Part shown: one piece after another, positions 9,020 to 18,000 of the stretch
How the letters are laid out: every line of letters starts with the position of its first letter
Numbering within the stretch: position 1 is the stretch's first letter
NCBI GenBank assembly: GCA_900617975.1
Contig: UZAE01012922.1
Location: 1-20,267, forward strand
DNA length: 20,267 bases
Direction: 5' to 3'
Source of the DNA: Rodentolepis nana
Taxonomy: Eukaryota > Platyhelminthes > Cestoda > Cyclophyllidea > Hymenolepididae
Program-made: the position numbers and the translations under genes
Notes under the pieces: model-generated
What the model was told of the DNA's origin: nothing
Database searches by the model: none
Seen by the model: only the letters and a program-made list of their open reading frames with translations

Positions 9020-12000
9020 GTATGTTTATCACGCAGATTATATAATGTCACTTGCTTCCTTAAATAAGTAGCAGTTTATAATGAAGGACAATCAATTTTA
9101 GAAAAATGAAAGGCTTACAGTGGCTCACCACGCAGCTGAAACTGATGCAAGAATTCTCAGAGAAGAAATGGAACTTCGAAAGAGGGTTCAAAATGCTGTA
9201 AGTTTTTGCGCATATCTTGCTTATTTATAATAATAAAGAGAATGAGGCCCTACCCTTAACAGAAATGTTTAGCATAAAAAACTGAAACCATTCTTTCCTA
9301 AATTCTTCTTTTTGTGGAGTTCTTTATCATTTATTTATTTATTTCAAATGACAGGTGTTTTGATAGTTATCATTATACATTTTGCTGACTTTGGGCTTCA
9401 GAGAGAGAAGGAGGAACATCAAAGTGACAAAATGTCGAGAGGAAGGACAAAATAATGATTCACAAATGTGAAAGAGACATACAGACAAACAAAAAGCAGA
9501 GAAAAGAAAAGATGAGTACTGTGGAAGAGGTCGAATATGGCATACAGTGGAGTGATGGTAGTTAGAAGCCAGAAATCAACTTCCGGTTAATAGACGTTTT
9601 GCCGTATGAGTATACTTTGCCAAGGGTGTACCATGTGGAGGTAAGTCTATCACAAACCTTACCTTCAAATATAACAAATGCCTGTAGCAAAGTTGTGGGA
9701 CACTCCATCAATGACCAAATAGAAATATTGCTATAGAATATTACTCAGAAATATTTAGCTATTAATGTTCATACGAATCATGGTAGAGTTATCTGATAAC
9801 TAATCGCTTTTCCAAACATACACTTCGCTATCAATATACGTATTGAATAAACGTATTCCGTGCTACACGTCTATTTCCCTTATAGCTGGGCTATAGCTTA
9901 GCTTGTTCTGGGAGTCTAGCTAGATGCTTGAGAATCTGCCATAGAGATTTCTGAGTCGGTCAGGCTTTACTAGAGTAGCAATCCGCTACAAATTAAAATT
10001 GCAAAAAGGTTATATGTTCAAAAGTATAATCTAGTTAACTAACAGATAAAAAGTGCATTTATTTATAAATTTTCCTATGATAAAACAAAAATTCAAATCG
10101 AAATGACAATTTAAATCAATTAGAATTGAAATGAAATTATTATATATATTAAATAAGTTACACTTTCCCGTTTTTAAGGAACTGCCAACTTTGAAGCACT
10201 GCTTCTTTCTTTTAGAATACTAACATATGGGAGTTTTAAAAAAATAGAATGTAAACAAAATATCAATGTAATATTTATGCAAAAAATGTAAACAATATTT
10301 TCAAACACAGAATATCCTATTCTGCTCCATNTTTTTTGCCGTATGAGTATACGTTGCCCAGGGTGCACCACGTGGAGGTAAGTATATCACACACCCCAAA
10401 AGTAATTCTTGAGGTTCAGCCAAAATTTAGTTGTATACCAATCCGTTACGCGATTATTAGTATTCTTTCGTACCATCCAATTACGTTTTCTAATTTAATA
10501 TACTTCAATTTTCGCACCCATTTTAAAATAGAAACGCCCTCTCTCTCACACATTTCTAGCCTGGGAAGAGATTGTCACCATCTATGGGCAAAGCAAGGGT
10601 AGTAGAAATAAAAAAATGATTCTTTCTAGGATAGAAGGTAACATTCTAATGTGAGATAATCGTTATCGATAGCTACTATTTCAAAATACTGTGGAAAAGG
10701 TATCTATCGGGGGTGCGCGATAGACTTACCTCCATGTGGTGCACCCTGGACAACGTATCTTCGTACGGCAAAAAAGTCTATCACTCGGTATTTAAGGGAT
10801 AATAAAAAATAAATAATAATTTGTGTCAAATGACAGGCGTTTTGATAGATANAAATGCGCTAAAGCTAATTAAAAATTTACATTTGTTTTATTTTAAATA
10901 TTTTCCATGTGCCAACATTCATTTATATCAAATTGCAGGCGTTTTGGTAGACATCATTAGCCCTTTAGTCGACTTCGGGTTTCACAGAGGGGAGGAGGAA
11001 CATCAAAGTCTCAAAAAAGTCGAGAGGGGAACAGAAAAACAATTCATAGATGTTAGAGAGACAGACAGACGGAAACAAATGTAAAGATAAAGGTAAGGTA
11101 AGGTGAATACTGTGGAAGTGGTAGAATATGACATGTAGTGTGGGTAATGGCAGTTTGAAGTGCCAACTGCCTGTTTATAGACTTTTTGCCGTATGTGAAT
11201 ATGTCGCCCACGTGGAGGTAAGTCTATCTTGCACCCCATTTATTCACGGATAAACGGAAGCATCATAAATTCAGGCATCATTTCTTTTTTCAGAGAATTT
11301 TGCGAGAATATTTGCAACCAGACTTTTTGTTTAATTTCTTCCCTTTTCAAAGGCACTAAACCAGACAATGGAATAATAAATTTAGTAAAAAATATGGTCG
11401 TTTGATAGCCGCAGGACAAACACGACTTGCTTTAAGCACCACAACTGTATTTACTTAAAGTGTCGTTTCCTGGTTTCAAAGACGAAAATATTTGTCTAAA
11501 TATGACCTAAGGACTCGCAATAAATTTTAGTTTCTTCTAATTATTCGACCTCTCTACCTTTCATTACCTTAATGAACTTAAAGTATTTATATTTATTTAT
11601 ATCAAATGGCAGGCGTTTTGATAGTTATCATTAGCCCTTTGGTTGACTTCGGGCTTCACAGAGGGGAAGGAACATCAAAGTGGCAAAATGCCAAGAGGGG
11701 GGGGGGCAGAATAATGATTCACAGATGTAAAAGAGACAGACAGACAAAAAGGCAGAGAAAAGGTAAGATGAGTGTTGTTAAAATTTGTTCGAATATGACA
11801 AACAGTGGGGTCATGATAGTTTGAAGCCAGAAGTCAACTACCGGTTTATAGGCTTTTGCCGTATGAGTATACGTTGCCCAGGGTGCTCCACGTGGAGGTA
11901 AGTCTATCGCACACCCCGTACTTTATCATAATGATTAGTTAAAGTCAGGAATGCTTTATTTCATTTAAAGCTAACTTAACAATTAAATTTTTTAAGATGC

Positions 12001-15000
12001 TGGCACAAAAAATTTCTTAGGCAGTAAATAGAAGGTGGGACTGATCAACCAGGGACCGAGGTTGGCATTCAAAGAGATTGCACGTCCATCTTGTTTAAGC
12101 TCATAGGAATGGCTGCTCGATTAAGGGAAGAGAAATAAAATTCTGGCACTCTAAGAAATTGCATTGACATTATACGCCCTGCTCTGAATTTGGCCTAATT
12201 GCAGACAATTATTTCATTTTACTAACAACGACTCATTTAAAACCGTTACAGCATTTAAAGTCCTTCTGCTTTTGAAAGAGCAACGTGAACTGTTTTTTGT
12301 GAACTTGACAAACTTTTCATAATATACGAATTTGATGGATCATAATTCGTGTACTCTTTATTATATACTTTGTTCTTAGATGCGAATGCCAAAGATCAGT
12401 TATTAAACAGTTTAATGTCCATTGTGGGAACTCCATTCTACCAATTTTGCCTTCGGTCAACGTCATCTTCCAATTTCGTCCTTTGAGTACATAACATTCA
12501 ATTGAATCGTATATTATATTCTTGGTTGGTCTCGCATCGGAGAAAGTCTATGCGAGCAGGGATTTTCACATACCTGGTCATTGCTATTATTCACCAGGTT
12601 TCAGCAATGCGTCATCAAGTAATATACTGATAGATGTGCAGCCGGTGCCATCTATCCAGTGTACACGTAGTGCCAACATGTGCCCTTTTAAGAGAAGTGG
12701 GGTCTAAATAAGCATTTTTAGAGATTACCTATTTTGGATAAGGCATTTTAACTCTTAAAAGCCAGGATTATTTATTAAAAAAATGCACCCAACCGCACTC
12801 ACGCGCGTCACCCAGTAGATTGATACCGCCGACGTGATGAGTTTTGGTGGAGCATCAGGCGAAGGCTACCTGGACGTATTGAACACATTTCAAATGACAA
12901 CAGCGCCTTCTCTTACAGGTCTAATACCAATGGAACTTGTTTTGAAAGAGGACTGAACGGTCCCTAGGGCGGTAAGGCTGGAAAATGTGTCGAGGAATAG
13001 TAGTGCCACGATGGCAATAATACAAGTTATTGTCAGAAGTCTATAAATTTTCTACGTAATTTTAATTCTGAAAATTAGCAGTCAAAACTAGTTTTGCAAC
13101 TGCATCCTTTTTAATATTCAATAACAAGAAATGCGGTTAACAGGTGGTATCAAGAAGGGAGGTTAATTGAAGAAGAATAAGAAGAAGTGTATTTCTCCCC
13201 ATGAAAAATGAATCTATAACTGATTTGATTGCCGACTAATCCTTCGTCCTCATGATATGAGCCACTACTTTAATAAATTATCGCTCTTTACTGACTCACC
13301 AGTAGGCAAGCCCTGTTTTTGCTTAATGAAAACAAGATTCAATGTTCCAACTCCAAACCTTAGAATTTTAGATTATTTTCGGTGCATTAACTCTTAATTG
13401 CGTTAAACGTGTTCTAAATTTTCGATTAGAGTACTGCAACTCTTGAATTTAAATTTGAAAGACCACCAATGAAGAATTTATCGTTGTTTACATCGATAAA
13501 CAAGTCTGTCAATCATTTAGCCCAGATCCAATTCTCCTAAAGTACTTTTGAAGGAGACAGTTGTTTGAGCCACAAGTTTTCCTTCTTCCCAGAATCGGAG
13601 AAGTTGTAGCATTCTGGGTAATGTATGGAAGAATCATATCTCGAGGTTTGTGAGGGTTGGTAAAAGTGTTTTGTACCGCTTTACCAGCATATTGTAAAGA
13701 GGGAAATTTACAAACGACACGCCCCTATTCTGTTGGGTAAAGACCGGCAAGTTTATTTCTATTAAAATATATGTTACAGGAGATGAAAGAACTTTCTGCA
13801 TTAGTGCAGCGTGAGTCAACTCAGGAAGCTGTAGCTATCTTTCGGACAGAGATTATGCAGGTTTTGCGAGAAATTCAGCTGGAGTATGAACAACGTTTAG
13901 AGGCAGCCCGTGCAGACATTCACTCAGCCTACGAAGTAAAGGCACGTGTGCTTCGAAAAACAGGGCTGACAAGTGGAAATGTGGGGGTGGGAGGTCAGAC
14001 ACCCTCTGATAAAAATCTCCAACAACTTGTCGATGAGCAGAAACAGAAAATCAGAATTCTAGAAGAGAATGTAAGTGCCTATTAAAAGCCTTACTTAAGT
14101 TGCCTATTAATATTTTCCAGTAATATAGCACCCCTATTTTGATCTTCGCATTTTTACTCAAGTTGTATTTGAGTACGTGGACACCTTTTTAGTTCCTCTT
14201 AATACCTTATCTTCTTTTGGTAAATTTAGTAGGACTTTGAGAGGACGATGGCATAACCAGACTTCTCCACTCAAAATTCTAAGTTGCGACTGCTTTTCAG
14301 GAAAAAATTTTAGAAAATAATACTTGGCTGTTTCTTCTAGGTGTAATAAAGGCGTTCACGAACTCATCAATAAAGGTGATAACAGCAATTATGGAAGCTG
14401 CTCAGTGCTCCCTTAATGCCTTGAAAAAAATCAGGCACGAACTGAAGAATTACAATGGGGGGAGAATGAAGTAATTGAATTAATTAGTCATATCACAACC
14501 CTTCATATTATTTTTAATTGGACAAGGTAAAGCGGATTAAGAAATTAAGAGCTCTTGATCATGAAACCAACGATTTCTGCATGCTAAATATTGTTATTAG
14601 GGTCATGTTTCCCTCAAAGGATTCAAGCCTCGAGCAGTTACGAGCATAAATTTATCGGCATGGAAGTTGCCGACACTGGTCCTTGAAATGGAAATATTGT
14701 AGTTGTTTCATCGGAGAACAGAAATTCCATAACAAACTTCATTAATTTCGGAAGAATAGATGGGAGTGTCGCTCGCATCTCTGAATATTCAGAGCATATA
14801 TCATTCAAAACTAATAGATTTCCTCTTTTAACACCGAAGAGAGTAAGACGAAAAACCTAAATTACCATTCTTGCTACCAAGTGATATAGTAGTGAGGCCA
14901 CTTCATGCCTTTCTATGGAAATGGAAAAACACTATACACCAACTTAATGTCTGTGATACGAACGTGAACTGTGTTTACTTGGGTTGAATATTGGGAATAA

Positions 15001-18000
15001 AGTGGATAATGAAGTTTAAAAGATTCATAGTGAAATGGTGCTACCGAACAATAGCAGTTCTGTCTTTTTCCAAGCTCTTTGCAAATATATACTCAGACAT
15101 TTTTGAAATGATCTATTACTTTCAACTCATAAGTATTTAATTTGTAATGAATTTTCATTTAGGAGTATAAAATTCGTACACTAGGGGTAAAAATGGGCAC
15201 CGATACACCAATACAATTTTTAACACAAACATATACAAATTTTAAAATTTCTCCCAATAGTAAACAACTCGAGAAAACAAATTTAGAATGTTGAAAATTC
15301 TTATTTGGAGTCTATTGGGTAATCTTGATTAGCAGTTTTCTGTTTGTAAAGTGAACACCGTGTGAATATGATGGAAAATGTTTAACATCAACATTTGGTT
15401 GCTTTTAGAATGTGCCGGCAGTTTTCAGGGAAGTTGATGAAAGATTGATTTTATTGTAGAATGCTCGAATGGAGAGGACAATACGAGAAGTAAGAGGAAC
15501 TCTTCGGGAACGAGAGAGAGAACTGGAGACAGCTAAAAATCGATTTGAAATCGAGTTGAGTGCCAGTCAAGGCGAACTTCAATGTCTTAAAACTGACTTT
15601 GAGGCCCTCCTAGACTCGAAAATCGGTTTGGAACTGGAAATTGCCTCTTATAGACGTCTCATTGAACGCGAGGAGGAAAGGTAGTTCAGAAAATACATTC
15701 CTTGAATTTATTAAAAAATTATATTAAATTCCAGAACGATAAAATATATGCTTACTAACGTTCATACTACATACGCATTATAAATGAAATCCGCTAAATT
15801 GCAAAAAAGGAACAAAGTGTTCTTGAAAAGATCAATATCCACTTTAAGATGTTATGAATGATTAGATTTATGGTTGCAGAAATATAATCAAGGAGTATTT
15901 TTCACGCGAAGATATTAACTCAAATGGATAATCAGCGCCATTTGCGCCTAACCGTTATTTATGTTATCCATTTTTTACTTCAAAATAATGGGCTCTATTA
16001 TATTCTAAATTCAAATGATTTGACAATGAATAATTTTGATTTTATAGCTCGATAGCCCTCTGCATAGGTTTGTCATTAGTTTAATTAATCATCATCTTAA
16101 ACTCTATTGAAATTATGCTGTTTTGTTAGCTTCCATTTTTCGTTCACTTTATTTGGCACAAGGAGTGACTCAAACTGACACTCTTTAGAAATGATACGCC
16201 ACTTCCACCTCCATTTTGCTCGTGACGTTTAACTTCCACAATTGCCTGACCTCCAGATTAATTGGTATTACCTCATCCTGTTTTAGAACATGATCGAGAC
16301 CTCCATCCCAATATTCACTTCTAATGGTTTGCGGACTAAGAGGGAGTACCACCAAGAACAAAGAGTCAGATTATTGTCGATAGTTGCTGAGCTACCGAGT
16401 ACATCAATAAATCAAAGTCTAGAAGAAGAGGCTTGACTGAAAAGTACCTCATTGAGTGTCAGGGTGCTGGGATTCGTTGCTATTTATAGGACCTAATGGA
16501 ATGTCTTAAATGTAGGGTTGACTGATAGGAGCTGAAGATAGAAACCGAAACCTCAGAAGCTTAATTGTAGGATAGTAAGAACCGATGATGCATAATTTAT
16601 AGGTGTGATGGGGTTAAGGAGTCAGATGGCGATGGTTTAGATTTCCTCACACATGCCAATGTGGTGTGGTGAAGAAGGCCTCAAATATGCTTTTATACTA
16701 AAAAATTATATTGATAAATGCGTGTCAAAAGATGTGGAGACGATTAAGTTAACCATCAGCTAATAAACTGAACTTATGCGAAATATTGTGCAGAAAACTT
16801 TGCAATATAAAAATAAAACGCCTGTTATTATTTACTTAAACAAATTATTCCCAATTCAGACATTCATTGGACTCCTCTGGTATGTTTATGATTTTCTTTT
16901 CTCAAGCTCATAAGCACTTATTTGCACAAAAGCACTAATTGGCAGCACAAATAACATCTAAGAGCAGTTAAATGCCTGTCAGATTTTTAAAAATTTTTCC
17001 CCAAATGAAAGCCATTATTTGAATGTAGTCGATTATATTCACTACGCACCGCCACAACAATCCTATTTTTAAAACATTAAATGGATATTTAATTGGGACA
17101 TTTTGTTTCGAAAGTAGTGCAGGAAATGGCCACCAAGATCCATCAAAACGACTTAAACCAAGCAACATTGAAGGGTACTAGAGTGAGAGAAAGCGAGCAC
17201 CATACTTCAATTATCAATTCCATCTGAAACAAATTGGGATTAATTTTGAGTATGCTTACTGTTTGAGCTCTTCTTTTTAATGATAATTGCCCTCATGGTG
17301 ACAAATTGTTCCCCCTGTGAGGTTGTTGCTTAGCCCACGTTCAATTCTCCAGTGTCTTGGTAGATTATAGTAGAGATCTTCCATGATATTCACTCCTCAC
17401 TATTAAATCCGTCACAATATCAGGTATCTGAGGACATCACAATTTCAATTTCAAATCGCTCTATAAACAACTAAGGATTAGTCGTCGATTTTTGCTTCAT
17501 TCTTATAGCTGCATAATTGTTAATAGACTCAATCGAAGATTCACATTATCCTAACTTTAAAAATTAAATAATTATTAAGCTTTGCCAATAAGCGTATACA
17601 TTTTATAAGATAGGATTCTAACGGTCTGAAAATGTGCGGAGCTTAGCGCTTTTCCTGAGGAAAAGAACAAAGAAATATAGTGGATTGATTTAGTCGATGC
17701 TATCGGGTTAAAGTTAGGAAGTGAGCGTCTGGTCCCACTAGAATCTGATTTCAATTATTTAGGATGCCTCTCATCCACTTTGTGTAAAGTTCTTCTAATT
17801 TTCCCCATTGAAGTTGTTCAAAAAAAATTCCACAGAATTAAATAAAATGTTTGCTTTCACAGAGTCCAAGTTTTATCATTAAAAACGGAAAAAAGGAAAG
17901 AATTGACATCTTAGTTCCAAATTTTCCCATTTTTATTTTTAATTGTCTATGATCGAGCTCAATATTTATTGATGCTATCATCAGTTCATGGCGGTACGCC

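Larger units (their letters stand above)
9198..13779 (+). other. 4.6-kb intron rich in repeats
   Basis: This gap between phase-0 exons holds ribozyme-headed elements (E2, E5, E6, fragments), one copy of the second repeat family, and two N bases. A short exon encoding the coil 1B end and linker should also lie here by comparison with other intermediate filaments, but I could not find one with phase 0 at both ends. It may be lost in an N gap. Confidence 0.7.

Noticed and set aside
11690..11710. Run of about ten G (and a run of about ten C near 19148) as structural signals
   Set aside because: They are simple homopolymers, one inside a decayed element, with no associated motif.
11584..11917. 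The 330-bp repeat as a tRNA-derived SINE or as a MITE
   Set aside because: I could not find correctly spaced A and B boxes, nor terminal inverted repeats; the ends are a ribozyme and an A/T tail.
12261..12325. FKVLLLLKEQRELFFVNL as a missing intermediate-filament exon
   Set aside because: Its acceptor enters in a phase that does not match the phase-0 exons on both sides.
12830..12875. GTGATGAG...GCGAAGG resembled a hammerhead ribozyme core
   Set aside because: The core should be CTGATGA and GAAA with three stems; here the core bases differ and no stems fit.
13037..13080. KSINFLRNFNSEN after TTATTGTCAG as the missing coil 1B end exon
   Set aside because: It resembles the expected EEL.FL...H.QE stretch, but the only donor inside is in the wrong phase and a stop follows.
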